Numbered from the stretch's first letter, positions 1 through 8,872 are shown. The stretch: DNA of 64,000 bases from Maribacter halichondriae (GCF_027474825.1 NZ_CP107030.1:4465003-4529002); one strand, 5' to 3'. The notes: generated from the sequence alone by a model not told the origin. A program made the numbers and translations.

Positions 1-2
1 AG

Positions 3-608
3 AGAGAAAGATCTTCGCTTCGAAAAGTCGATTATAAAACAGGAAAGGTCTTGCAGCAAATTGATCTGGACAATACCGTTTTCGGGGAAGGCCTTACCAT
101 TTTGAACGGCAAAATCTATCAGCTTACATGGCAAAACGGAGTGGGATATATTTACGATGTAAACAGTTTCACAAAAACGGACAGTTTTCAATATGGCGAA
201 AGTCGTGAAGGTTGGGGCTTGGCCAATGATGGCAAGAAAATTTTCAAAAGCGATGGTACTGAGAAAATATGGTTTTTAAATCCGGCTACTTTAGTTGAAG
301 AAGGGCATATCCAAACGGTAACCAATAAATCGATAAATGATAAGGTAAATGAAATGGAATATGTCGATGGTAAAATTTACGCCAATGTCTACCAAAGACC
401 CAGTGCCATGATAATCGATGCGCAGAGCGGTGCCATAGAAGGCGTCGTTAATTTTAGCGGTCTGGACCAAAAAGTGACCAAGACCGATACATGGGACCCA
501 AAAGACAATGTGTTGAACGGTATTGCATACCATCCAGAACGAGAAACGTTTTTCGTTACCGGAAAGGATTGGGACAAACTCTTCGAGGTCAAAATCTTCA
601 AAAAATAG
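3..608 (+). CDS. Glutaminyl-peptide cyclotransferase, 5'-truncated
   Basis: The reading frame is open from base 3, so the gene begins upstream of the window; the internal TTG at 51 is not a credible start. About 200 C-terminal residues are visible. They fit the beta-propeller (plant-type) glutaminyl cyclase family, which turns N-terminal glutamine into pyroglutamate on exported proteins. Visible hallmarks are blade-like repeats such as GEGLT, YQLTW, GWGLANDGK and the C-terminal LNGIAYHP followed by FFVTGKDWDKLFEV. The next gene starts 5 bp after the stop, suggesting one transcript. The family call rests on sequence recognition; N-terminal signal and catalytic residues are outside the window. 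Confidence 0.85.
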   Translation, partial: RERSSLRKVDYKTGKVLQQIDLDNTVFGEGLTILNGKIYQLTWQNGVGYIYDVNSFTKTDSFQYGESREGWGLANDGKKIFKSDGTEKIWFLNPATLVEEGHIQTVTNKSINDKVNEMEYVDGKIYANVYQRPSAMIIDAQSGAIEGVVNFSGLDQKVTKTDTWDPKDNVLNGIAYHPERETFFVTGKDWDKLFEVKIFKK

Positions 609-612
609 GGCG

Positions 613-1011
613 ATGGAAACTTTTGAAAAGTTGTTAACCGTCGGCGAAGATGACCTCGACGACCTAGAACATGTAAACAATGTGCGCTATGTACAATGGA
701 TACAAGACATTTCAAAAGAACATTGGCAAACAAATGCACCCGCCCAGATGCAAGAAGGTGTAATTTGGGTAGTGATGACCCATCATATTACCTATAAAAG
801 TGCTGCGAAACTCGGTGATGTCATTCAGATAAAGACCCATATTGCAAAAAGTCGAGGTGCCACTTCAGAAAGGGTAGTTGAAATGTTCGACTACAAAACA
901 AAACGACTTTTGTTGCGTTCCAGTACTGAGTGGTGCTTGTTGAACGCTAAAACGAATAGGCCCATGCGGATTTCCGATGACATCAAAAATGTTTTTACCG
1001 CACGGGTTTAG
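613..1011 (+). CDS. Acyl-CoA thioesterase, hotdog (4HBT) family
   Basis: A 132-residue protein with the hotdog thioesterase pattern: N-terminal VNNVRYVQWIQD, which carries the conserved Asn/Tyr and alpha-helix motif, then a central HHITYKSAAKLGD. Family members hydrolyse acyl-CoA thioesters in the cytoplasm; the acyl preference cannot be read from sequence. The ATG at 613 is preferred over an upstream in-frame start at 523 that lies inside the cyclotransferase gene, because homology starts at METFEKL. It follows the preceding stop by 4 bp and is followed 12 bp later by a lipoprotein gene, so the three are probably co-transcribed. Confidence 0.85.
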   Translation: METFEKLLTVGEDDLDDLEHVNNVRYVQWIQDISKEHWQTNAPAQMQEGVIWVVMTHHITYKSAAKLGDVIQIKTHIAKSRGATSERVVEMFDYKTKRLLLRSSTEWCLLNAKTNRPMRISDDIKNVFTARV

Positions 1012-1023
1012 AATATAAGATCC

Positions 1024-2574
1024 TTGAACGTAAAAATTTCCATACATCCATTTTTATACAGCTTGGTGTTGTTAGGTATGTTGGTGCTTTGGAGTGCCTG
1101 CCGAAAGGATCTGGAATATGCTCCAAGTGCCGGAAATCTTGAATTTTCAAAAGACACTGTGTTTTTAGATACCATTTTTACCAATCTGGGGAGCAGTACC
1201 TATGCACTTAAAGTGTATAACCGCACCCGTGATGATATCGAAATTCCCTCCATACGTTTGGCACAAGGTCAGAATAGTGATTACCGTCTCAATGTTGACG
1301 GTGTCGCGGGCAAAGAATTTCACAATATTCCCGTTTTTTCGCAGGATAGTCTTTTTATTTTTATCGAAACGACCCACGATATAAGTACTTCAGGCCAGAA
1401 TACATTTTTGTACACCGATGCGATTCAATTCGATTCGGGGGATGACCAACAAGAAGTGCAGCTCGTTACGCTGGTAAAAGATGCCATATTCCTCTACCCT
1501 AAAACCCTTTCGGACGGTACCAAGGAAACAATTGTTGTGGGATTTGATGAATCAGGAAAGGAAATTCGAGTCGAGGGCTTCCTTATGACAGATGACCAAT
1601 TGAATTTCACGAACGAAAAACCGTATGTCGTTTATGGATATGCCTCCGTTCCATCGGGCAAAGAACTTCAAATCGCGGCCGGAAGCAGGGTTCATTTTCA
1701 CAAAGATTCAGGTATTTTGATTATCGAAGGTGCTTCCCTGAAAATTAACGGCACATTGAGTACGGACCAAGAATTATTGGAGAACGAGGTCATTTTTGAA
1801 GGTGATCGCCTAGAGCCAGAGTTTGAGAACATTCCAGGGCAATGGGGAACTATTTGGCTATCAAAAGGCAGTATCGACAACAGTATCGACCATCTGACCC
1901 TTAAAAATGCCACTATCGGTCTGTTAGTCGAAGGAGATGAAGCAGGGCCATCCCCTACACTAGTCCTAAGGAATTCACAACTTTATAATAGTGCGGCTGT
2001 CAATCTATGGGGGCGAACGGCTTCAATAGTCGGGGAAAATTGTGTTTTTGGAAGTGCAGGAAACATTTCATTGTACTGTAATTCAGGGGGCGACTACTCC
2101 TTCATACATACTACCATCGCGAATTATTGGCAAAACGGATTCCGGTCTGGCGCTGCCTTGGAAATAGATAATGCTAGCACTGAAGGAAATGCCTCCGATT
2201 TGACCCAAGCGCAATTTATCAACTGCATCATCGATGGAAATAAGGATGTTGAACTAACATTGCGTCACAACGGATCGAATGCTTTCTCCTATTCTTTTTC
2301 TCATTGCCTGCTCAAATTCAGGGACAATAGCGACAGTTTTGAAAACAACCCCTTGTACGATTTTGACAATGCATCATTATTCCAACAACTCATTGTAAAC
2401 GAGGATGTAGCTTTTTGGGATGCGAGGAATAATGATTTTCGTATCGATGAGGCATCAGCGGCCAAGTCCATCGCAAATCCTGACGGTGCCTTAGCCGTTC
2501 CATTGGACATTTTGGGTATGGACCGTACCGCTTCACCTGATGTTGGCGCATTTCAAGCCGCCCCAAAGAACTGA
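1024..2574 (+). CDS. Right-handed beta-helix lipoprotein of unknown function
   Basis: 516 residues starting at TTG; the stop of the previous gene is 13 bp upstream in the same frame and the TTG gives a complete signal peptide (FLYSLVLLGMLVLW) ending in a lipobox, WSAC, with Cys at residue 26. The N-terminal half looks like an immunoglobulin-like or carrier domain. Residues of about 250-440 carry repeated short strands and asparagine-rich turns (NNSQLYNSA, NCIIDGNK) typical of a parallel beta-helix. It ends with the common Bacteroidota phrase GMDRTASPDVGAFQ. Probably anchored in the outer membrane or periplasm. The substrate is unknown. An inverted repeat overlaps its stop codon. Confidence 0.75.
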   Translation: MNVKISIHPFLYSLVLLGMLVLWSACRKDLEYAPSAGNLEFSKDTVFLDTIFTNLGSSTYALKVYNRTRDDIEIPSIRLAQGQNSDYRLNVDGVAGKEFHNIPVFSQDSLFIFIETTHDISTSGQNTFLYTDAIQFDSGDDQQEVQLVTLVKDAIFLYPKTLSDGTKETIVVGFDESGKEIRVEGFLMTDDQLNFTNEKPYVVYGYASVPSGKELQIAAGSRVHFHKDSGILIIEGASLKINGTLSTDQELLENEVIFEGDRLEPEFENIPGQWGTIWLSKGSIDNSIDHLTLKNATIGLLVEGDEAGPSPTLVLRNSQLYNSAAVNLWGRTASIVGENCVFGSAGNISLYCNSGGDYSFIHTTIANYWQNGFRSGAALEIDNASTEGNASDLTQAQFINCIIDGNKDVELTLRHNGSNAFSYSFSHCLLKFRDNSDSFENNPLYDFDNASLFQQLIVNEDVAFWDARNNDFRIDEASAAKSIANPDGALAVPLDILGMDRTASPDVGAFQAAPKN

Positions 2575-2583
2575 GTTCTTTTT
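2566..2583 (+). terminator. Possible terminator overlapping the stop of the beta-helix gene
   Basis: AAGAAC-TGA-GTTCTT forms a six-base-pair stem with a three-base loop, followed by TTT. The loop is the TGA stop codon itself. The stem is short and AT-rich, so this may be weak. Confidence 0.4.
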
Positions 2584-2690
2584 ATGTATAAGGTTTTCAA
2601 GATTTAATCGACTGGATGAAAGAACGTACTTCAAATAAGCTCAGGTTATAGGTATTTTCTCTCAAAAGCTTTCATTTTCAATGGATTAAA

Positions 2691-2728
2691 ACAAAATCGC
2701 TAGTTTTTCTAAACATTTCGTATAGTCT
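2691..2728 (+). promoter_or_regulatory. Shared 38-bp upstream element, copy 1
   Basis: This stretch matches positions 6770-6807 at 35 of 38 bases. It starts ACAAAATCGCTAGTTTTTCT and ends GTATAGTCT. In both copies it lies 17-18 bases before a -7-like box (here TTACTTTG, 2746-2753), so it covers the -33 region of a Bacteroidota promoter. It contains a CTAAAC/GTATAG imperfect inverted repeat with a 5-base spacer, which is perfect (CTATAC/GTATAG) in copy 2. It is most simply an activator or response-regulator site in front of the LytTR gene. The regulator's identity is inference. Confidence 0.65.
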
Positions 2729-2760
2729 TCTTTCAACTACTATCCTTACTTTGCACAAAA

Positions 2761-3501
2761 TTGTTTCGTGCTTTGGACTACACCTACGCCATAATCGATT
2801 CCGATGCGACTTCGAACCTGCAGCTCAGCCACTTTTTGGAAGAGTACGGAGACTTCGAGTGCGTTGCTGTGGCTCGCGATAGTCAAGAAGGCCTGAACAC
2901 CATTTTGAAAAACCTGCCCGATCTTATCATTGTGAACCTTAATGACAAAGCCTCCGAATATTTCCAAATGGTCATCGAGATGCATCTTTACCTAAGGGAG
3001 GTACCTTTGATCATCGGTATTTCTAAAACCAAGGCATATGCCTATGATGCCATAAAGAATGGTTTCTTTGATTATTGGTTGCAGCCCTATAATGAGTTTG
3101 AAATTCGAAAATCGTTATTGAGGCTCGAAAAGAAAATGCCCAAAAAAGAACCCAATACACTTTGCCTAAAATCATATAGCGATTTTCAGTACCTCAACAC
3201 CAACGATATTTTATATTTAAAGTCGGATAACAATACCACCGAATTTGTTATGAAAGACGGTTCGGTGAACAACGCCTTCAAGACGCTAAAGACCTTCGAA
3301 GATCAACTGCCCACAAATTTTGTTCGGATCCATCAAAGTTATATCGTAAATACCAACTACATCTCTCGGATCAATTACGGCAAGAATATTTGTTCGTTAA
3401 AAGACCAACACAAACAATTACCCTTCTCAAAAGGGTACCGTGGCAATGTCGACGGACTCAAAAAAATGCTCTCGAAAAAATCGATTTCAACCTTCGATTA
3501 G
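2761..3501 (+). CDS. LytTR DNA-binding regulator with degenerate receiver domain
   Basis: 246 residues from TTG at 2761; a second in-frame TTG at 2773 (giving LDYTYAIIDSD) fits homologues equally well, and no ATG is available near the start. Residues of about 1-120 form a receiver fold (acidic start IDSD), but the position expected to be the phosphorylated Asp reads Asn (IIVNLND) and the usual conserved Lys before the last helix reads Gln (DYWLQPY). Residues of about 140-240 are a LytTR DNA-binding domain (FVRIHQSYIVNTNYI). It therefore probably binds DNA without classical phosphorylation. It heads a locus with a histidine kinase and a LuxR-type regulator, and shares its upstream element with the gene at 6863. 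Confidence 0.85.
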   Translation: MFRALDYTYAIIDSDATSNLQLSHFLEEYGDFECVAVARDSQEGLNTILKNLPDLIIVNLNDKASEYFQMVIEMHLYLREVPLIIGISKTKAYAYDAIKNGFFDYWLQPYNEFEIRKSLLRLEKKMPKKEPNTLCLKSYSDFQYLNTNDILYLKSDNNTTEFVMKDGSVNNAFKTLKTFEDQLPTNFVRIHQSYIVNTNYISRINYGKNICSLKDQHKQLPFSKGYRGNVDGLKKMLSKKSISTFD

Positions 3502-3533
3502 TCTAATTCTCTCAAAATAGGTTTGATTACCCC

Positions 3534-3551
3534 GCAAACCGGTTCGTTTGC
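3534..3551. repeat. Short palindrome before the small peptide gene
   Basis: GCAAAC-CGGTTC-GTTTGC: perfect 6-bp arms around a six-base centre, in the gap between the LytTR gene and the small secreted peptide. It could be an operator or an RNA hairpin; no T-run follows, so an intrinsic terminator is unlikely. Confidence 0.4.
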
Positions 3552-3645
3552 TCGCAAGATTTTTCTTCATAAGCCCAAAGCGCTATTCGTTGGTAGTTTA
3601 GCACTGTATTTAAAACGAACCATAACCCCTAAAATTTTAATGATT

Positions 3646-3807
3646 ATGAAAAAAGCAGTAAGTATTTTTGCCGTAGTATTGATGACCGTTGGACTGTTTT
3701 CAAACACCGATAATACAAGTAACGACAATACCGACCTAGTTGTAGTTCAAGATACTCAGGCTTGCGACCAGTGTGATAGCCCAACCGATAAAAGAGGGAC
3801 AGAATAA
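3646..3807 (+). CDS. Small secreted peptide, unknown function
   Basis: A 53-residue product beginning MKKAVSIFAVVLMTVGLFSN, a clear signal peptide. The mature part is short, polar and acidic (TDNTSNDNTDLVV) with two cysteines in CDQC. Upstream in-frame starts (TTG 3523, ATG 3640) are possible, but the Lys-Lys signal start at 3646 is the natural one. Similar tiny exported peptides are common in Flavobacteria, but I cannot name a family. It is followed directly by a strong terminator, so it is probably transcribed separately from the kinase gene downstream. Confidence 0.6.
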   Translation: MKKAVSIFAVVLMTVGLFSNTDNTSNDNTDLVVVQDTQACDQCDSPTDKRGTE

Positions 3808-3830
3808 TAACAATTTTTAATACAGATGTT

Positions 3831-3861
3831 AAAAGCCCTAAACATGTTTTTAGGGCTTTTT
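3831..3861 (+). terminator. Strong intrinsic terminator after the small peptide gene
   Basis: AAAAGCCCTAAA and TTTAGGGCTTTTT form a perfect stem of about 12 bp around a short loop, followed by T's. It separates the LytTR/peptide unit from the kinase/regulator pair. An ATG at 3826 that would extend the kinase upstream runs through this hairpin and is therefore not the start. Confidence 0.9.
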
Positions 3862-3888
3862 CTGTATCTTGCAAGTAGGAGAAGTTCT

Positions 3889-6015
3889 ATGTTACCGACC
3901 AAACCGACATATCGAATCTTGTTTTACATTTCCATATTGGCATTGGGTTTGTATTCCTGTTCTAGGGATAAAAACAATTCGTCTACGAATACTCTTTATT
4001 CTTCAGAGCAAAACGACAGTATTTCATTTTGGATTCAACAAGGCAAGGATTCAGACTTTTCTGAAAAAATGCAAAAAATAGCGTTCCAAAAAGCCTATGG
4101 ACAGATTCAAAAAATTTCATTGGATTCTGTAAAGACCAAATACCTTTCCCAACTTTCTCTAGCCACGATAAATTTTAAGGATTCGCTCCTTTTCAAAAGG
4201 ATAAATGAAGAAACCATTGCACAGGCCCAGAAGACTAATGATTCTGTGGTGTTAGCCGAGGCCCATTGGGACAGAGCTGAATATTATAATGTTAAGGCCA
4301 TTCCCGATAGTAGCTTTTATCACTTTTATGAAGCTCAGAAAATCTATGAGGGCTTAAAAAATAACTATTATTCCGGAAGGATGATGTACAATATGGCAGT
4401 ATCACAAAAGGAGGTCAAAGATTTTACGGGAAGTGAGATTACAACAATTCGGGCCATTGAATTGTTAAAACCCCTTGAAAAGAACAGACAATTATATCTC
4501 TGCTACAATCATCTCGGAAATATTACCCAAAGCTTAAAGGAATATGACCGTGCATTGGAATATTACCGAATCGCAGAAGGATACTTAAAAGAATTGGAAA
4601 AAAGAGAAGGTTTAGAACGAAGCTTATTGAACAACATCGGTATGGTCTATCAGAGCGATGGGCAAGATGAAGAGGCCATTCCCTATTTTAAAAAGGTGTT
4701 GGAATATGATAGCCTTAGGTATATAAATCCACAATTGTATGCCAAGGCCATGAACAATCTGGCATATAGCCGTTATAGAAATGGGGATAAAACAGCCGTC
4801 GAATCACAATTAAAGATGGCGCTTGGCATACAGGATAGTATCGACGATACAGCAGACAAGTCCATTACCCAATACTTTTTGGCCGATTACTATTTAGGAG
4901 AAAAAGATAGTATGAAGGCATTGGCGACCGCGAGAAAAGCAAAACTATCGGCAGAATTGAGCAGTAACAACGAACGCCTTTTGGAAACCTTACAGTTATT
5001 GACCCGTATCGACCCTAAAAATGCCACGGGCTATACACAGGAATATATTACGCTTAACGATGAGTTGCAGGAGCAAGAACGCCAAGCGCGTAACAAGTTT
5101 GCCCGGATCCGTTTCGAGACTGATGAGTTTATCGCCGAGAACGAAGAATTGGAAGAAGAAAAACAAGTGCTAACCAACCAAAAGCAGATTTGGACAGGAT
5201 TGGCCCTTGGGGCATTGTTTTTTAGCGTATTTGTATATGTTCTTGTTGACCAACGGCGAAAAAATCAAAGATTGCGCTTTCAGAAGGCGCAACAGGCGGC
5301 CAATCAAGAAATTTTCAATCTTATGCTCTCCCAACAGCAAAAAGTGGAAGAAGGCAAAAAGGGAGAACAGAAAAGAATCTCGGAAGAACTGCATGATGCC
5401 GTATTGGGCAAAATGAACGGTATCAGAATGTTACTGATCGGACTCGGTAACAAGTCTGACGAAACGGCAATAAAACTAAGGGACAATGCTTTGGAAGACA
5501 TGAAAAAGGTCCAAGATGAGATTAGGGAGATTTCCCATGAATTGAGCCATGCGGCCTATCGTCACATTCCGAATTTCATTAACTCCATACAAAGCCTATT
5601 GAACACGACCGAAGAGGCGTCTAAAGTCAAAACTACTTTTACCCATGACGAAATGGTCGATTGGGATGGTTTGACCGGTGATATTAAGATAAATTTGTAC
5701 CGTATTATACAAGAAAGTGTTCAAAATGCGTTAAAACATGCGCAATGTAAAAACATAGTTATTAACTTTGGAATAACGGAAGATGACCTACGTATTTTAG
5801 TAACCGACGACGGTATCGGATTTGAGGTTAGAAAACGAAAAAAGGGCATCGGAATGCGCAATATCAGCTCGCGGGTGAAAAAAATGAACGGAAGCTGGTT
5901 CATCGAAAGTAAAAAAGGTAAAGGAACGACCTTACAACTGACGATACCCATCGAGTATCATTCCCCCGAACTGAACGAATTCTTAAAGAAACAAGGAATA
6001 CATCAAAGTTCATGA
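3889..6015 (+). CDS. TPR-containing sensor histidine kinase (HisKA_3 type)
   Basis: About 708 residues from ATG 3889 (MLPTKPTY), chosen because an upstream ATG lies in the terminator and because this start gives a signal sequence ending in a lipobox-like LYSC. Residues of about 40-390 are tetratricopeptide repeats (for example ALEYYRIAEGYL, EEAIPYFKKVLEY). A coiled coil rich in Glu/Lys follows, then one membrane segment near 438-458 (LALGALFFSVFVYVLV). The HisKA_3 helix has its phospho-acceptor His at about residue 502 (RISEELHDAVLGKM). The ATPase domain has DDGIGFE and KGIGMRN. The gene overlaps the LuxR-type regulator by 4 bp, its evident partner. The signal sensed by the TPRs is unknown. 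Confidence 0.92.
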   Translation: MLPTKPTYRILFYISILALGLYSCSRDKNNSSTNTLYSSEQNDSISFWIQQGKDSDFSEKMQKIAFQKAYGQIQKISLDSVKTKYLSQLSLATINFKDSLLFKRINEETIAQAQKTNDSVVLAEAHWDRAEYYNVKAIPDSSFYHFYEAQKIYEGLKNNYYSGRMMYNMAVSQKEVKDFTGSEITTIRAIELLKPLEKNRQLYLCYNHLGNITQSLKEYDRALEYYRIAEGYLKELEKREGLERSLLNNIGMVYQSDGQDEEAIPYFKKVLEYDSLRYINPQLYAKAMNNLAYSRYRNGDKTAVESQLKMALGIQDSIDDTADKSITQYFLADYYLGEKDSMKALATARKAKLSAELSSNNERLLETLQLLTRIDPKNATGYTQEYITLNDELQEQERQARNKFARIRFETDEFIAENEELEEEKQVLTNQKQIWTGLALGALFFSVFVYVLVDQRRKNQRLRFQKAQQAANQEIFNLMLSQQQKVEEGKKGEQKRISEELHDAVLGKMNGIRMLLIGLGNKSDETAIKLRDNALEDMKKVQDEIREISHELSHAAYRHIPNFINSIQSLLNTTEEASKVKTTFTHDEMVDWDGLTGDIKINLYRIIQESVQNALKHAQCKNIVINFGITEDDLRILVTDDGIGFEVRKRKKGIGMRNISSRVKKMNGSWFIESKKGKGTTLQLTIPIEYHSPELNEFLKKQGIHQSS

Positions 6016-6704
6016 GCACCGAAAATCCGGACATCATAGAGTACAAGCGAATTTTGGCAGTCGACGACCACGAAATGACAACACTAGGCTATAAATATAT
6101 TCTAGAGGCTGCCGAGTTCGACGACTACAAGGTCATAGTCGACACCTGCAAGACCTTCGAAGACGCCAAGTCTAGAATAGAGCAATCGGCAAAATTGTAC
6201 TGCTACGATATATTTCTACTTGATATACAACTGTTCGGTCCTGAAGAAAAAGATGCCCGGTCGGGTGAAGACCTAGGGATCTTGGCCCGCAAAGTGGCCC
6301 CTGACACGAAAGTAGTATTCATGTCTTCTTTCGGTGATGCCTACAGAATACTGAATATCTGTAAAACGACGAACCCCGACGGCTATCTGGTAAAATCGGA
6401 AATCGACAAGCTCACTTTGATAGCCATGGTCAAGAAGGTATTGGAAAATCCCCCATATTACACCGCGATTGCCATGAAAGCGTTACGAAATAACGCCGCA
6501 TATGCGGACATGGTCAGCGAACAGGACAAAAAACTACTATATTACCTCGCCAAAGGGGTCAGGGTCAAAGAACTCCATGAGATTTTATCGGTATCCGCCG
6601 CGACCATTAACTCAAGAAAACGTCACCTGAAATCCATTTTTGGTATTGAGCATGGTAATGATTTAGCATTAATCGAGCAAGCACGAGAGCGAGGCTTCTT
6701 ATAA
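6012..6704 (+). CDS. LuxR/NarL-type response regulator
   Basis: 230 residues. The receiver domain has the acidic pair in AVDDHE, the phospho-acceptor Asp in FLLDIQL and the conserved Lys in YLVKSE, so it looks fully active. It is separated by a linker from a C-terminal LuxR-type helix-turn-helix (LSVSAATINSRKRHLKSIF). The ATG overlaps the kinase stop (ATGA), so translation is coupled and the two form a cognate pair. Its DNA target is unknown; the 38-bp element repeated at 2691 and 6770 is a reasonable candidate because it flanks this pair on both sides. Confidence 0.93.
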   Translation: MSTENPDIIEYKRILAVDDHEMTTLGYKYILEAAEFDDYKVIVDTCKTFEDAKSRIEQSAKLYCYDIFLLDIQLFGPEEKDARSGEDLGILARKVAPDTKVVFMSSFGDAYRILNICKTTNPDGYLVKSEIDKLTLIAMVKKVLENPPYYTAIAMKALRNNAAYADMVSEQDKKLLYYLAKGVRVKELHEILSVSAATINSRKRHLKSIFGIEHGNDLALIEQARERGFL

Positions 6705-6769
6705 CCATTATTTTTTATCTTCTAAGTAGTTGATTTTTAGTTAATTAAGTTCAATTTTTTATGCTACAA

Positions 6770-6807
6770 ACAAAATCGCTAGTTTTTCTATACTTTTTGT
6801 ATAGTCT
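6770..6807 (+). promoter_or_regulatory. Shared 38-bp upstream element, copy 2
   Basis: Copy of the element at 2691-2728 with only three mismatches. Its inner part is a perfect inverted repeat, CTATAC-TTTTT-GTATAG. A -7-like box TAATTTTA (6826-6833) follows after 18 bases. The downstream gene starts at 6863. The identity is far higher than in the surrounding intergenic sequence, so the element appears to be under selection or recently duplicated. Confidence 0.65.
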
Positions 6808-6862
6808 AGATTCATAGATTACTTCTAATTTTACGGGTTGTAAAGACTTTTACGAAGTACGT

Positions 6863-7513
6863 ATGTCATTGACACCCGATAATTTTAGGAAAGCATTGTT
6901 GAAGGGAAAACCACAAGATTTTCAAATTGAAGCATTGGACAGTTTTGTCAACAGTGTCGAGCGAGATTTCTTTGCTTCAATCTATTTGACCAAAGAGCTG
7001 ACCAAAAAAAAAGGATGTCTATTGACGTTAGAGCTAACCTGTAATCTTAGCTTAGCTGGTATTTTATTCCATTTTAATAGAAATGAGTGGGGTGCATTTG
7101 ATGCTGTGGGTTCCTCCCTATCCAAAAATCTTGAAGTTCTTGAATCGAACAATCCCTTTTCCATCGATATTGATGAATTTTCGCTTTTTCTAAAAGATAC
7201 CGCCATAATCATCAATAGAATCCATTCCAAGAGCATCCTAGAACAACTACACACTATAATCTCGGAAATCGCTCGGCACTATGTGCATATGACCAAAGCG
7301 TTGGATGAAATGCCCTTTGAGATTTACGTTCCGGTCTTTGATTCGAATAATGAAGATAAGGATGATACGGCACAAGATTCGGTCGAAATCGACAAAAGCC
7401 CTGAGGAATACTACAAATATTGGGGGCTTTACTTTGACTCTGGTAAAAATCCGATGATCTACAGTTTGGAAAATCATCGATTATTTTCTGCAGATCTGTT
7501 CATTTTTCCCTAA
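6863..7513 (+). CDS. Hypothetical protein under the shared regulatory element
   Basis: 216 residues, cytoplasmic by composition: no signal peptide and no membrane segment. I do not recognise a family. The N-terminal 150 residues look mainly helical and hydrophobically patterned; a short acidic linker (SNNEDKDDTAQD, about residue 168) leads to a C-terminal aromatic stretch (YYKYWGLYFDSG). It stands alone between the LuxR-type regulator and the convergent glyA, and its promoter carries the same 38-bp element as the LytTR gene. It is therefore a likely output or modulator of this signalling locus. Confidence 0.6.
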   Translation: MSLTPDNFRKALLKGKPQDFQIEALDSFVNSVERDFFASIYLTKELTKKKGCLLTLELTCNLSLAGILFHFNRNEWGAFDAVGSSLSKNLEVLESNNPFSIDIDEFSLFLKDTAIIINRIHSKSILEQLHTIISEIARHYVHMTKALDEMPFEIYVPVFDSNNEDKDDTAQDSVEIDKSPEEYYKYWGLYFDSGKNPMIYSLENHRLFSADLFIFP

Positions 7514-7531
7514 TCGTAATTTCAGAGCGAC

Positions 7532-8806
7532 TTATTCGTTGAACAATGCCCTGCCCTTCATCATCGCATTGACTTCTTTACGAACGGAAGCTAACACACT
7601 TTCCGATTCGGGATTCATCAGAACCTGGTCAACCAATTCTACAATAGTCGGCATATCGGCCACCTCTAGACCTCGAGTAGTAATGGCGGCAGTACCAAAA
7701 CGAATACCCGATGTGACAAACGGAGATTTGTCGTCAAAGGGCACCATATTCTTATTCGCAGTGATATCGGCCTTTACCAAGGCTTTTTCCGCATCCTTGC
7801 CCGTAATGTTCTTATTTCTCAAATCGATGAGCATCATATGGTTATCGGTTCCACCGGAAATAATTTTGTAATCTTTTTCTACAAACTCCGCAGCCATGGC
7901 CTCGGCATTCTTCTTGACACGTAGCATATATTGAAGAAATTCGTCTGACAAAGCTTCCTGAAAAGCAATGGCCTTAGCAGCTATAATATGCTCCAACGGT
8001 CCGCCTTGATTTCCTGGAAAAACCGCCAAATCCAACAAGGCGGACATTTTTCTAAGGTTTCCGTTTTTAAGGGTTATTCCGAAAGGATTATCAAAATCTT
8101 TCCCCATTAATATAAGTCCACCACGGGGACCGCGTAGAGTTTTATGGGTCGTAGTGGTAACGATATGGCAATGTGGAATGGGGTCGTTCATAATTCCCTT
8201 GGCAATAAGACCGGCAGGGTGCGAGATATCGGCCAATAAAAGTGCATCCACGCTATCGGCAATCTCCCGGAATCGGGCAAAATCCATATCCCGTGAATAT
8301 GCCGAAGCACCTGCGATAATCAGTTTAGGGCGTTCTTTCGTAGCAATTTCCTGAATCTTGTCATAGTCGAGAACCCCGGTCTCCTTATCCACTCCGTAAA
8401 AAACGGGGTTGTACAATCTTCCTGAGAAGTTTACGGGAGAACCGTGCGTCAAATGTCCGCCATGGGATAAATCAAAACCTAGAATAGTATCTCCCGGTTT
8501 CAAACAAGCATGGTACACCGAGGCATTGGCCTGTGAACCGGAATGCGGCTGCACGTTGGCATATTCTGCACCGAAAAGTTCTTTGGCGCGATCAATGGCC
8601 AATTGTTCCACCTCATCAACTACTTCGCAACCTCCATAATATCGCTTCCCCGGATATCCTTCGGCATACTTATTGGTCAACACCGATCCAGCGGCCTCCA
8701 TCACTTGGGGGCTGGTGAAATTTTCCGAGGCAATAAGCTCGATGCCATTGATTTGACGTTCTTTTTCAGCTTCGATGAGTTCAAAAATGCGGTGGTCGCG
8801 TTGCAT
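7532..8806 (-). CDS. glyA: Serine hydroxymethyltransferase
   Basis: 424 residues starting at [14 protein letters not shown] (ATG 8804-8806); a longer reading to 8851 adds residues not seen in the family. It interconverts serine and glycine with tetrahydrofolate, using PLP, in the cytoplasm. The PLP-lysine motif [14 protein letters not shown] is present, as are the N-terminal IELIASENF signature and the [13 protein letters not shown] substrate loop. Length and motifs indicate an intact enzyme. It converges with the hypothetical gene at 6863 and diverges from fahA. It supplies one-carbon units and could consume glycine made elsewhere. Confidence 0.98.
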   Translation of the reverse strand: MQRDHRIFELIEAEKERQINGIELIASENFTSPQVMEAAGSVLTNKYAEGYPGKRYYGGCEVVDEVEQLAIDRAKELFGAEYANVQPHSGSQANASVYHACLKPGDTILGFDLSHGGHLTHGSPVNFSGRLYNPVFYGVDKETGVLDYDKIQEIATKERPKLIIAGASAYSRDMDFARFREIADSVDALLLADISHPAGLIAKGIMNDPIPHCHIVTTTTHKTLRGPRGGLILMGKDFDNPFGITLKNGNLRKMSALLDLAVFPGNQGGPLEHIIAAKAIAFQEALSDEFLQYMLRVKKNAEAMAAEFVEKDYKIISGGTDNHMMLIDLRNKNITGKDAEKALVKADITANKNMVPFDDKSPFVTSGIRFGTAAITTRGLEVADMPTIVELVDQVLMNPESESVLASVRKEVNAMMKGRALFNE

Positions 8807-8872
8807 AGTAAAGTATTCTGTTAAATGAGGCGTAAAAATACAAATTGCCAATCGTTAATTCGTAGAAAAGAA

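Noticed and set aside
3826..3888. Upstream ATG at 3826 as the start of the TPR histidine kinase
   Set aside because: It would encode the terminator hairpin; the ATG at 3889 gives a proper signal sequence with lipobox.
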